The notes under the pieces were generated by a model. The model did not search any database. It had not been told where the DNA came from and saw only the letters and a list, made by a program, of their open reading frames with translations. 64,000 nt of DNA, taken from positions 186,001-250,000 of the forward strand of contig NZ_WNXC01000002.1 of NCBI RefSeq assembly GCF_014172405.1. Reading direction: 5' to 3'. A program made the translations under genes and the position numbers. Position 1 is the first letter of the stretch, and each line of letters starts with the position of its first letter. Below are positions 36,501 to 43,229 of the stretch, piece by piece. Source of the DNA: Pedobacter gandavensis. GTDB lineage: Bacteria; Bacteroidota; Bacteroidia; Sphingobacteriales; Sphingobacteriaceae.

Positions 36501-36579
36501 CCAGCAACTCGATTTGAGCAAAGAAATGAAAACCAAGGTTCGAAATTATGAAAGTATCTTTTTAAAGTCCGTAGGCTAA
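33574..36579 (+). CDS. DUF2723 polytopic membrane protein (predicted protein O-glycosyltransferase family)
   Basis: A 1001-residue protein. The N-terminus (EPTVSFWDCGEFISASYKIQVGHQPGAPLF) matches the conserved start of DUF2723, where acidic residues resemble the catalytic region of GT-C/PMT-type glycosyltransferases. About 12 or more transmembrane helices occupy roughly residues 8-590, and the C-terminal 400 residues are soluble and extracytoplasmic or periplasmic. DUF2723 is placed by CAZy among GT families as protein O-mannosyltransferase-like; activity here is inferred. A hairpin terminator follows. Confidence 0.85.
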   Translation: MKNYCRINNLIGFLLFGIATLVYWLTMEPTVSFWDCGEFISASYKIQVGHQPGAPLFLMIGKLFSLFAMGDTAKVAYWINFSSVLFSGATIMFLYWTITAMASKLYSEEKNKIESLGVIAAGVVGALAYTFSDTFWFSAVESEVYALSTLFTAMVFWSILKWEKSMDNRWLVFISFLVGLSIGAHLLSLLTIPALVLVYYFKKTKKVTWIGTLKAFAIACVIVGIVQIVIVQYLVLGAAKFDLFFVNTLGLTFGTGAMAFILLLIITISYGIYYSIQQRKYNLNLSLLCLAFILFGFSSYFLILIRADAKPSINLSNPDNPFSLYSYLGRTNYGETPLLYGKTFDAKQTDFKETGTEYRKGSSKYEESGKSFKVNYDKNMLFPRMYSNKPNHISFYQQWMGLENDQSPTMSDNLGFFSSYQIGFMYARYFLWNFVGRQTDLQGQGNLEQGNWLSGIKPLDAIRLGSQSNLPPSVQENKGHNVLYGLPFLMGMAGLIFLYRKNKQATLVIATLFFFTGLAIILYLNQDPLQVRERDYAYVGSFYAFCIFIGFGVLAIKEVLSPYTPGKISLVVAALTGLLIAPTLMAVQGWDDHDRSGKTTARDWAVNYLNSCAPNAILFTNADNDTFPLWYAQEVEGIRTDVRVICLQFLSDGNFINQLKKQQNKSASLPITMAAEKYQQGVRDYIPYIDYGITDSVELNDLLTVLTSDAKEDKVQMNDGSFENFLPTKKLKLTINADQLVKTNTIKAADQGKAVSQMEWTIDKNFIGKADLAMYDILVHNNWERPIYFATNVSPDTYIGLEKYLYLEGYAYRLLPLKTDPKDDRDKTQITNTAVMYDNVMHKMDYSGFKSAKYLDIESRSIAETTWSFHNNLATNLILEGKNPQALAVMKKSAKELPLKSYSIQDSINRFNSIRIFYDLKDLPQANLMAKETLSFLDLELQYIASLEPELQRRRIRDIQVGLGVLNGLDEICKANQQLDLSKEMKTKVRNYESIFLKSVG

Positions 36580-36600
36580 TTATCGAAAAACTAAGTTCTA

Positions 36601-36631
36601 AAGAAATGCCCCCAATATGGGGGCATTTCTT
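36601..36631 (+). terminator. Hairpin terminator after the DUF2723 gene
   Basis: A 13-bp perfect stem (36601-36613 with 36619-36631) with loop AATAT, 21 bases after the stop codon. The T tract after it is weak, so efficiency is uncertain. Confidence 0.75.
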
Positions 36632-36662
36632 CATTAAAAAATCATCAAAATAGACTAACTTC

Positions 36663-37298
36663 TTATTTATTAGGCTGAGGAGTCATTCTTAGATAAGGTT
36701 TAATCACTTTATGTCCTTTTGGAAATTTAGCTGGAATATCTTCTGTTTTAATGCTATTCATCACGACTACATCATCTCCATCTTTCCAATCTGCTGGAGT
36801 AGCTACACTGTAATTTGCAGTCAATTGTAAAGAATCAATTACCCTCAATACTTCATCAAAATTCCTTCCGGTCGAAGCTGGGTAAGTCAGCATCAATTTT
36901 ACTTTTTTATCTGGTGAAATGACAAATAGCGAGCGTACGGTTAAGGTTTCAGAAGCATTTGGGTGGATCATATCATAAAGATCCGCGATCTTTTTATCTT
37001 CATCTGCGATGATTGGAAACTCTACATTAGTATGTTGCGTCTCATTGATATCCCTGATCCATCCTTTATGTGATTCTGCAGAATCTACACTTAAGGCCAG
37101 CACTTTTACATTTCTTTTTTCGAATTCACCTTTCAATGAAGCCGTACGACCAAGTTCAGTAGTACATACCGGAGTATAATCTGCCGGATGAGAGAATAAA
37201 ACGCCCCAGCTATCTCCTAAGAATTCATAAAAATCGATATTACCGATAGAAGTTTCTGCTTTAAAGTTGGGCGCTACGTCCCCTATTCTTAAACTCAT
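36663..37298 (-). CDS. 1-Cys peroxiredoxin (Prx6 subfamily)
   Basis: A 211-residue peroxiredoxin. The peroxidatic cysteine is Cys45 in HPADYTPVCTTELG, and it is the only cysteine in the protein, so it cannot form an internal resolving disulfide. The long C-terminal domain (about 150-211) is that of the Prx6/AhpE-like group. It reduces hydrogen peroxide and organic peroxides using an external thiol. It is a single-gene unit near an envelope-stress module. Confidence 0.93.
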   Translation of the reverse strand: MSLRIGDVAPNFKAETSIGNIDFYEFLGDSWGVLFSHPADYTPVCTTELGRTASLKGEFEKRNVKVLALSVDSAESHKGWIRDINETQHTNVEFPIIADEDKKIADLYDMIHPNASETLTVRSLFVISPDKKVKLMLTYPASTGRNFDEVLRVIDSLQLTANYSVATPADWKDGDDVVVMNSIKTEDIPAKFPKGHKVIKPYLRMTPQPNK

Positions 37299-37381
37299 AA
37301 TGTTGTGGTTTTAGGGTATAAATTATAATATCTACAAATCTAGTATACTTTTTAAAATAATTGTGGGTCTTATGTAATTTC

Positions 37382-38299
37382 TCATTTTTTACCATCTAGA
37401 AAATCAATCTCAGGTAGTTGGCTTCCTAAATGTTTATTGAATGCTTTAATGGTATAATTGGCCAGAATTGGCGTATCCATTTCATCGTGTTGGTGCAGAA
37501 AAAAATAGATCTTTTCTAATCCTTGATCCAACCATATCTTAAGTCTTTTCACCCATTCGTCGATCCTTGCTTCATCCGAAGCTTTGAATTCGGAGCCATT
37601 TCCAACAAAACGAATAAAAACTTCAGGAATGGTCAGTTCCATATGGATCACATCTCTTCTACCACTCGCATCAGTAATAGCTGCACCTTTATTTAGCCGG
37701 GCTAACATTTCGAAAAGTGTTTTTCGATTGCTTTCTATGTTGAACCACTCCCCATTTCTAAGTTCTACGAAAACCGATAAATCTGTAGGTAGATATTCAA
37801 GATAATGCGCTAAGATTTCCCTGTTTTTTGGCCCAAAATTATCACCCATTTGCAGAAAACATGGTCCGAGGTATTCCCCGAATTCGGAAATTCCTGCAAG
37901 GAAAATATCAGTAGCTTCTTCTGCCCCTTTTAATCTCTTCATATGGGTAATCGTTTGGGAAAACTTTGGACAGAATACAAAACCATTCCTTGCATTTAAA
38001 GCCGCCTTTTCCTTCCATTTCCTGATTTGTTCTGGTTTTGGAAGACTATAAAATACCGCATTGAGTTCAATAGAATTAAAATGCTTTACGTATTCATCCA
38101 GGAAATTTGCTTCTTTAGTTTTAGCTGGATAAATCATACCTACCCATTCCTTCCTTCCCCATTTAGCACAGCCAACGTAGAACTCCGGAACTGCCCCGTT
38201 TTTTTTAACGGATAAAGTCTTTGATGTTTGCTCCCCGTCTGCTGGCAGACTGAAGTCTATCATTTTAAGCTCATCGTTAGAAACCTTTCCAAAATCCAT
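37382..38299 (-). CDS. DUF72 domain protein
   Basis: A 305-residue soluble protein of the DUF72 (YecE-like) family with a predicted TIM-barrel-like fold. Recognisable segments are YVGCAKWGRKEWVGMIYP near residue 42, HFNSIELNAVFYSLPKPEQIRKW and FVELRNGEWF. No activity is known for the family. An 8-bp inverted repeat lies about 30 bases upstream of its start. Confidence 0.85.
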   Translation of the reverse strand: MDFGKVSNDELKMIDFSLPADGEQTSKTLSVKKNGAVPEFYVGCAKWGRKEWVGMIYPAKTKEANFLDEYVKHFNSIELNAVFYSLPKPEQIRKWKEKAALNARNGFVFCPKFSQTITHMKRLKGAEEATDIFLAGISEFGEYLGPCFLQMGDNFGPKNREILAHYLEYLPTDLSVFVELRNGEWFNIESNRKTLFEMLARLNKGAAITDASGRRDVIHMELTIPEVFIRFVGNGSEFKASDEARIDEWVKRLKIWLDQGLEKIYFFLHQHDEMDTPILANYTIKAFNKHLGSQLPEIDFLDGKK

Positions 38300-38329
38300 A
38301 TCTTCTAAATTAGGTTATCACCAAATTAA

Positions 38330-38354
38330 TCCTAGTTACCTTATAAAACTAGGA
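38330..38354. repeat. Inverted repeat upstream of the DUF72 gene
   Basis: TCCTAGTT (38330-38337) is repeated inverted as AACTAGGA (38347-38354) with a 9-base spacer. It lies 31 bases before the DUF72 start codon and has no T run beside it. It could be an operator or an RNA hairpin. Confidence 0.5.
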
Positions 38355-38387
38355 AATTCCAAGACAAAAAAGAGAAAAATAGCACCT

Positions 38388-38428
38388 AAAAAAAGAAGAC
38401 CCTACAGCAGATCAGCCATAGAGTCTTC
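38388..38428 (-). terminator. Terminator of the sigma factor-protease operon
   Basis: On the minus strand a 10-bp stem (38428-38419 with 38404-38395, one G-U pair) with a 14-base loop is followed by seven Ts (38394-38388), about 20 bases after the protease stop codon. Confidence 0.82.
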
Positions 38429-38449
38429 AAAGGAACTATAATGAAATTT

Positions 38450-39538
38450 CTATTTATATACTTTGATCATGAACACATAATCTTGTATTTTTTCCAACTG
38501 CTTATTTCTGCTCAGACCTTGCAAAGAATTTCTTTTATTAAATGCTACTTTTTTACCTAAAGAATCATTAGGAATGGAGTTTAAAGCTTCTTGGATATAT
38601 TTCGATTTAACGGCAAATGTAGCACCATCTACCTGTTTCTCCTTCGCAGAAATCACACCAATGATATTACCTTGATGGTCAAACAATGGACCACCGCTAT
38701 TACCTGGATTTACAGGGATAGCCACTTGATATTGGGTAGTATCACCATTGTAACCTGTTTTTGAACTCACATAACCTTGTCCAAAAACGGTATCATCCTT
38801 AGGGAAACCAAAGGTGTACACGACATCTCCCATTCCTATTCCATTTTGTTTCAATCGGTAAGGAAGGTTAGAAAGCGGACTAAATGAAGGATCTATGATT
38901 TTCAGGATGGCCAGGTCGTATTGAGAATCTGTTCTTACTACTTTAGCTTTATAAGACTCTCCCTTATTGTCCTGAACATATACAGAGTCTGCTCCATCTA
39001 CTACATGCAGATTAGTTAGCAAATAACCATTTGCAGTTAATGCGAAGCCAGTTCCTCCAAAATTGGCAGGTTTCACATCTTTAGGAGTATTTTTAGAATT
39101 GATAATTCTGATCAGGCTACTTTGAGAGTTTTTAATTTTCGTCAGCTCCCGGCTCACCAGCTCTACACTACCAATTTGTTTGGTATTTTGCTGTATAGAA
39201 TAAACGGTAACAATCGTTAACAAGATAAATGAGGCGGCAACACCAATGGCAGCTTTGTTTTTGCGCCAGATGTTCACAAAATAGGAAGGATGGGGTCGTA
39301 GTGTTTCTGTTAAGGTATCCACGTCGATTTCTGCATGTGCACGATCCATCTTTGCTTTTAAATCCATGATGTTCGCATAGTCTCCCATAGATTCCAGAAA
39401 AACCTTATGTGCAACCACCTTATGATCCACTACGGGGTCAGTCTTGCGAAGCTGCTCAAAAGCTACTCTTTCTGTCTCAGAAAGCTTACCATTCAGATAA
39501 TCTTCAATTATACCTTCTAACTCTATCTCGTTTCTCAT
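38450..39538 (-). CDS. Membrane-anchored S1C (DegP/HtrA-like) serine protease with anti-sigma-like N-terminus
   Basis: A 362-residue fusion. Residues 1-70 are acidic and helical (IEDYLNGKLSETERVAFEQL) and resemble the cytoplasmic part of Bacteroidota anti-sigma factors. One membrane helix spans about 96-114. Residues 155-320 are a complete trypsin-like domain with triad His178 (TNLHVVDG), Asp208 (YDLAIL) and Ser281 (NPGNSGGPL). No PDZ domain is present. It follows the ECF sigma gene by 7 bases. I infer that it restrains the sigma factor and links release to periplasmic stress. Confidence 0.8.
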   Translation of the reverse strand: MRNEIELEGIIEDYLNGKLSETERVAFEQLRKTDPVVDHKVVAHKVFLESMGDYANIMDLKAKMDRAHAEIDVDTLTETLRPHPSYFVNIWRKNKAAIGVAASFILLTIVTVYSIQQNTKQIGSVELVSRELTKIKNSQSSLIRIINSKNTPKDVKPANFGGTGFALTANGYLLTNLHVVDGADSVYVQDNKGESYKAKVVRTDSQYDLAILKIIDPSFSPLSNLPYRLKQNGIGMGDVVYTFGFPKDDTVFGQGYVSSKTGYNGDTTQYQVAIPVNPGNSGGPLFDHQGNIIGVISAKEKQVDGATFAVKSKYIQEALNSIPNDSLGKKVAFNKRNSLQGLSRNKQLEKIQDYVFMIKVYK

Positions 39539-39545
39539 ATCACCT

Positions 39546-40112
39546 TTATACTTGAAAAAACAATTTCTTCAGCCGCTGTAAACATTTATATTTTTGAGTT
39601 TTGGCATTATCCGTATTGGTATAGCCAAATTTCTCACAAATGTCCTGCATAGAGAGACCGTTGATGTAAAAATCCTGAATAATGGTTTTGCAAGGCTCAC
39701 CAAGATGAAGAAGGGCATCATTCATTTTATCAAACTGCTGATCTTTTTCTTCATGTTGCTCCAAATCAACCTCTACTGCCATGATATCCTCAAAGTCTGA
39801 GATGTTATTGGTTTTCCGGCTTTCCTGCGATAGCTTTTTCAACCATATCCTTCTGCAAACTGAGTATATATAGGTCTTTAGTTTACTGCTCAATTCAAAA
39901 TTTCCGCCCTTTATTTTATTATATAATACGATGATTCCTTCCTGATACACGTCTTTTGCATCATCTTCATCACCATTATTATTCAGGATAAACTGCAATA
40001 CCATCGGAAAATATCCGGTGTACAGTTTATTTAGCGTATCTTCCGAGTCATTTAGTATCCCTAAAACTACCTCTCTATCTGTTGGAACTGAACTGCTTAA
40101 CTTATTACTCAC
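39546..40112 (-). CDS. ECF-type RNA polymerase sigma factor
   Basis: A sigma-70 family factor of about 188 residues. Region 2 is seen in LNKLYTGYFPMVLQFILNN and DEDDAKDVYQEGIIVLY, and region 4 in EPCKTIIQDFYINGLSMQDICEKFGYTN. The start is uncertain: the frame opens with TTG (40115) then GTG (40112), and no ATG precedes region 2. I use the GTG. The promoter-like box shared with the two lipoprotein genes lies directly upstream and even touches the TTG. It is cotranscribed with the membrane protease gene. Confidence 0.88.
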   Translation of the reverse strand: MSNKLSSSVPTDREVVLGILNDSEDTLNKLYTGYFPMVLQFILNNNGDEDDAKDVYQEGIIVLYNKIKGGNFELSSKLKTYIYSVCRRIWLKKLSQESRKTNNISDFEDIMAVEVDLEQHEEKDQQFDKMNDALLHLGEPCKTIIQDFYINGLSMQDICEKFGYTNTDNAKTQKYKCLQRLKKLFFQV

Positions 40113-40114
40113 CA

Positions 40115-40144
40115 ATTAATACATTTATACGTGAATGGTAACCC
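40115..40144 (-). promoter_or_regulatory. Two-block element GGGTTACC-N14-GTATTAAT upstream of the sigma gene
   Basis: On the minus strand GGGTTACC (40144-40137) and GTATTAAT (40122-40115) are 14 bases apart, the same as in the two lipoprotein promoters. It would be the autoregulated promoter of the ECF sigma factor. Its second block lies unusually close to the possible start codons. Confidence 0.65.
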
Positions 40145-40256
40145 AATGTTAACCAAAAAAAAATACTTTTTTCTGATCTTTCCCTTAATACCTTATTATA
40201 ACGTCAACCTCCCTAAATTCATCAAATAAAAATATTTTATTTTTTTTGAATTTGCC

Positions 40257-40287
40257 GGGTTACCTTTTAATGTTTCAGGTATTAATC
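40257..40287 (+). promoter_or_regulatory. Two-block element GGGTTACC-N14-GTATTAATC upstream of the first small lipoprotein
   Basis: GGGTTACC (40257-40264) and GTATTAATC (40279-40287) are separated by 14 bases and end 35 bases before the ATG. Block distance fits an ECF -35/-10 pair. The same element precedes the second lipoprotein and the sigma gene. Confidence 0.72.
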
Positions 40288-40322
40288 AGCAAAATTAATT
40301 AATTATTTAAAATAGAATTATA

Positions 40323-40538
40323 ATGAAAAACGCATTTAAATTAGGCTTTGCAGCTTTAGCAATCACTTTATCAGTAGCAGCTTGTTCATCAGAAAAAAAA
40401 GGTGAATCAACTGATACTACATTAACTGATTCAGGTGCTGTTACTACTACAGTTGACACTAACGTTGTTGATACTACAGTAAAAGATACTACTGTAAAAA
40501 CTACTACAGTTGCTACTGATACAGTAACAAAAAAATAA
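40323..40538 (+). CDS. Small Thr/Asp-rich lipoprotein, copy 1
   Basis: A 71-residue protein with a lipoprotein signal peptide and Cys21 (SVAAC). The mature 50 residues are almost only Thr, Val, Asp, Lys and Ser and are surely unfolded. Four of its six Asp-Thr/Ser pairs fit the Bacteroidota O-glycosylation sequon D-(S/T)-(A/I/L/V/M/T). Copy 2 lies 288 bases downstream with nearly identical signal peptide. I know no named family. Its promoter element is shared with the adjacent ECF sigma gene. Confidence 0.8.
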   Translation: MKNAFKLGFAALAITLSVAACSSEKKGESTDTTLTDSGAVTTTVDTNVVDTTVKDTTVKTTTVATDTVTKK

Positions 40539-40552
40539 GCTCAATAGGCTAA

Positions 40553-40592
40553 TAACAAAAAAGGTGCTGGAATTTCCAGCACCTTTTTTGTT
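40553..40592 (+). terminator. Terminator after small lipoprotein copy 1
   Basis: A long perfect stem built on GGTGCTGGA / TCCAGCACC with flanking A and T runs (loop ATT), 14 bases after the stop codon. Symmetric, so it could also work on the other strand. Confidence 0.9.
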
Positions 40593-40759
40593 ACAATTAT
40601 ATTTCCATGAACTGTGTAGACTATTGTTAGTCCACAGAAACTTAGTAGTAATATTACAGGCAGTGTAGCAAAAGTTCTAGAAATACTCCCTCCCCCCTTT
40701 TGACTTAATATCTGTTCAAAATTAAATTTGAAAAAAAATAAAAAATAACTGGGATACCT

Positions 40760-40790
40760 GGGTTACCTTTTCACATTTAGGGTATTAATC
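40760..40790 (+). promoter_or_regulatory. Two-block element GGGTTACC-N14-GTATTAATC upstream of the second small lipoprotein
   Basis: GGGTTACC (40760-40767) and GTATTAATC (40782-40790), 14 bases apart, end 36 bases before the ATG. The spacer differs from that of copy 1 while the two blocks are identical, which indicates selection on the blocks. Confidence 0.72.
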
Positions 40791-40826
40791 TACAAAATTG
40801 ATTATTTAACATTTAAACAAAATATA

Positions 40827-41039
40827 ATGAAAAACGCATTTAAATTAGGTTTCGCAGCATTAGCAATCACTTTATCAGTAGCAGCTTGTTCATCAGAGAA
40901 AAAAGGTGAATCAACTGACACTACATTAACTGACTCAGGTGCAGTTGTAACTACTGTTGACACTAACGTTGTTGATACTACTAAAAAAGATACAGTTGTT
41001 AAAACTACTACTGAAACTGTGAAACCAGCTGCTCACTAG
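40827..41039 (+). CDS. Small Thr/Asp-rich lipoprotein, copy 2
   Basis: A 70-residue paralogue of copy 1. Residues 1-40 are the same except for synonymous changes in the DNA, and the C-terminal third has diverged (ending VKPAAH). The lipobox is SVAA-Cys21. Three D-(S/T)-x pairs fit the O-glycosylation sequon. It has its own copy of the two-block promoter and its own terminator, so the whole unit was duplicated, not just the reading frame. Confidence 0.8.
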   Translation: MKNAFKLGFAALAITLSVAACSSEKKGESTDTTLTDSGAVVTTVDTNVVDTTKKDTVVKTTTETVKPAAH

Positions 41040-41055
41040 TTTTAATTAACTCCAT

Positions 41056-41092
41056 AAAAAAAGGCTTTGGAATTACTCCAAAGCCTTTTTTT
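41056..41092 (+). terminator. Terminator after small lipoprotein copy 2
   Basis: A 16-bp stem (seven A-T pairs plus GGCTTTGGA / TCCAAAGCC; 41056-41071 with 41077-41092), loop ATTAC, ending in seven Ts, 17 bases after the stop codon. Confidence 0.92.
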
Positions 41093-41179
41093 ATGCCCTG
41101 AAATTCAATTACCGCCCCTTCCATTCCCAAAAACGGCTAATAATACGTAACTTCGCGACCGTAAACAATCTTAATATCC

Positions 41180-42526
41180 ATGAATTTATCACCATTACAA
41201 GCTATATCTCCAATAGATGGCCGTTATAGAAATACAACTGAAAGCCTGTCTAAGTACTTTTCTGAATCTGCCTTAATTAAATATAGGGTATATGTAGAAG
41301 TAGAGTATTTCATTTCACTTTGTGAAATTGGACTACCTGGATTAGCGAAATTTGATAAAGCAAATTATGGAAAACTGCGCCTGATTCATGAACAATTTTC
41401 AGATGCAAATGCTCAGGAAATTAAAGACACAGAAAAAGTAACCAATCATGATGTAAAAGCAGTTGAGTATTTCATCAAAAAACAATTTGATGATTTAGGC
41501 TTCCAAGACTACAAAGAATTTATCCATTTCGGACTAACTTCTCAAGACATCAACAATACTGCGATTCCTTATACTTTTAAGCTGGCCTTAAATGAAGTAT
41601 ATTATCCAAACATCAGTAATTTAATCAGCAAGATTAAAGAATTGGCAACAGAATGGAAAGATGTTCCTTTATTGGCGTTTACCCACGGACAGCCAGCTTC
41701 TCCTACTAAACTAGGTAAAGAGTTCCTGGTATTTGCAGAACGTTTAGAGATCCAGCTAAATAATCTAAAAAATCTCCCTAACAGTGCAAAATTTGGAGGT
41801 GCCACAGGGAATTTTAATGCTCACCATATTGCTTATCCAAACGTGAACTGGGTAGATTTCTCTAACAACTTCGTCAATGAAGTATTGGGATTAACGCGCG
41901 CGCAACACACTACTCAAATTGAACATTATGATCAATTTGCTGCACAATGTGATGCTTTAAAACGTATCAACAACATCATTATCGATTTAGACCGCGATAT
42001 CTGGGCATACATCTCTAAAAATTACTTCAAACAAAGAATTAAAGAAGGAGAAGTAGGTTCATCAGCTATGCCGCACAAAGTGAATCCTATTGATTTTGAA
42101 AATGCAGAAGGAAATGCAGGAATTGCAAATGCTTTATTTGAATTCTTTGCTGCAAAATTACCTATCTCACGTTTACAAAGAGATCTGACAGACTCTACCG
42201 TATTGAGAAATGTAGGTGTTCCAATGGCACACACTATAATTGCGATGTCCTCTACGCTTAAAGGATTAAACAAAATCATATTAAACAATGACGCAATTGC
42301 TGCTGACCTGGAAAACAACTGGGCAGTAGTAGCAGAAGCGATTCAAACTGTTTTGAGAAGAGAAGCTTACCCGAACCCTTATGAAGCCTTAAAAGACCTG
42401 ACACGTACTAATCAAAAGATTACAGCGGATACAATGGCTACCTTTATTGATGGCTTAAACGTAAACGAAACTATAAAAGCAGAATTAAAGCAGATTACCC
42501 CATTTAACTACACTGGTATCTTCTAG
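41180..42526 (+). CDS. purB: Adenylosuccinate lyase
   Basis: A 448-residue fumarase/aspartase-superfamily enzyme acting twice in purine synthesis (SAICAR and adenylosuccinate cleavage). The signature GSSAMPHKVNPIDFENAEGN is present, as are THGQPASPTKLG and SQDINNTA. The long form matches the E. coli-type PurB. The gene appears to be transcribed alone, with TAACTTCG as a possible -7 element shortly upstream. Confidence 0.95.
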   Translation: MNLSPLQAISPIDGRYRNTTESLSKYFSESALIKYRVYVEVEYFISLCEIGLPGLAKFDKANYGKLRLIHEQFSDANAQEIKDTEKVTNHDVKAVEYFIKKQFDDLGFQDYKEFIHFGLTSQDINNTAIPYTFKLALNEVYYPNISNLISKIKELATEWKDVPLLAFTHGQPASPTKLGKEFLVFAERLEIQLNNLKNLPNSAKFGGATGNFNAHHIAYPNVNWVDFSNNFVNEVLGLTRAQHTTQIEHYDQFAAQCDALKRINNIIIDLDRDIWAYISKNYFKQRIKEGEVGSSAMPHKVNPIDFENAEGNAGIANALFEFFAAKLPISRLQRDLTDSTVLRNVGVPMAHTIIAMSSTLKGLNKIILNNDAIAADLENNWAVVAEAIQTVLRREAYPNPYEALKDLTRTNQKITADTMATFIDGLNVNETIKAELKQITPFNYTGIF

Positions 42527-42603
42527 GAATTAATGACCTAAAACAGACATCGATACCATAATTTGCCGCTTTGAATTATTTATTTTTGTAAGAAAAAAAG
42601 ACA

Positions 42604-43155
42604 ATGACGATCAACGTATATACAGAACAAACCCCTAATCCTGCCACCATGAAATTTATGGTCAATAAACTATTGATCAATGGCAGCGAAGATTTTGCGA
42701 CTAAAGAGAGTGCTGAGCTATCTCCTTTTGCAAAGGAACTGTTCAAGTTCAACTTTGTAAACGGCGTTTTTTTTGCAAGTAACTTTGTAACGATCACCAA
42801 AACTGAAGACGCAGAATGGGCCGATATTGAGCCAATTCTTAAAGAATTCGTAAAAGGTGCGGTAGAATCAGAGTATAAAATCAAAGAAGAAACTGACGAA
42901 GCCGCTCCGGCATTCACAGGAACTGACATTGAAATCAAGATCCAGCAGATCCTGCACGATTACGTCCGTCCGGCAGTAGAGCAAGATGGTGGTGCAATCA
43001 GTTATAAATCATTTGACGAAGGTGTGGTTACTGTAGAACTTAGAGGTTCATGCAGTGGATGCCCCTCTTCTACCATTACGTTAAAATCTGGTATCCAGAA
43101 TTTATTGCAACGTATGGTTCCTGAAGTAAAAGAAGTAGTATCTGAAGCTTTATAA
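42604..43155 (+). CDS. NifU-family iron-sulfur scaffold protein (Nfu type)
   Basis: A 183-residue two-domain protein. Residues 5-90 form the Nfu N-terminal domain (TEQTPNPATMKFMVNK), and residues 108-180 the NifU C-terminal domain with the cluster-binding pair Cys150 and Cys153 (GSCSGCPSS). It carries and delivers [4Fe-4S] clusters; likely users in this window include MtaB and LutB. A terminator follows. TATTTTTG at 42581 may be its -7 promoter element. Confidence 0.92.
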   Translation: MTINVYTEQTPNPATMKFMVNKLLINGSEDFATKESAELSPFAKELFKFNFVNGVFFASNFVTITKTEDAEWADIEPILKEFVKGAVESEYKIKEETDEAAPAFTGTDIEIKIQQILHDYVRPAVEQDGGAISYKSFDEGVVTVELRGSCSGCPSSTITLKSGIQNLLQRMVPEVKEVVSEAL

Positions 43156-43180
43156 AATACCGCTCAAATAACCGATATTA

Positions 43181-43217
43181 AAAAGGCCTTGATTAATAAA
43201 TCAAGGCTTTTTTTTAT
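43181..43217. terminator. Bidirectional terminator between nfu-like and inositol-phosphatase genes
   Basis: GCCTTGATT (43186-43194) pairs with AATCAAGGC (43199-43207), loop AATA, flanked by A and T runs. It lies between the two convergent genes. Confidence 0.9.
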
Positions 43218-43229
43218 ATAATTTTAGGA

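Noticed and set aside
40681..40700. A C-rich tract between the two lipoprotein genes considered as a phase-variable element
   Set aside because: It is a short mixed C/T run between transcription units, not in a gene or promoter block, and shows no regular unit.
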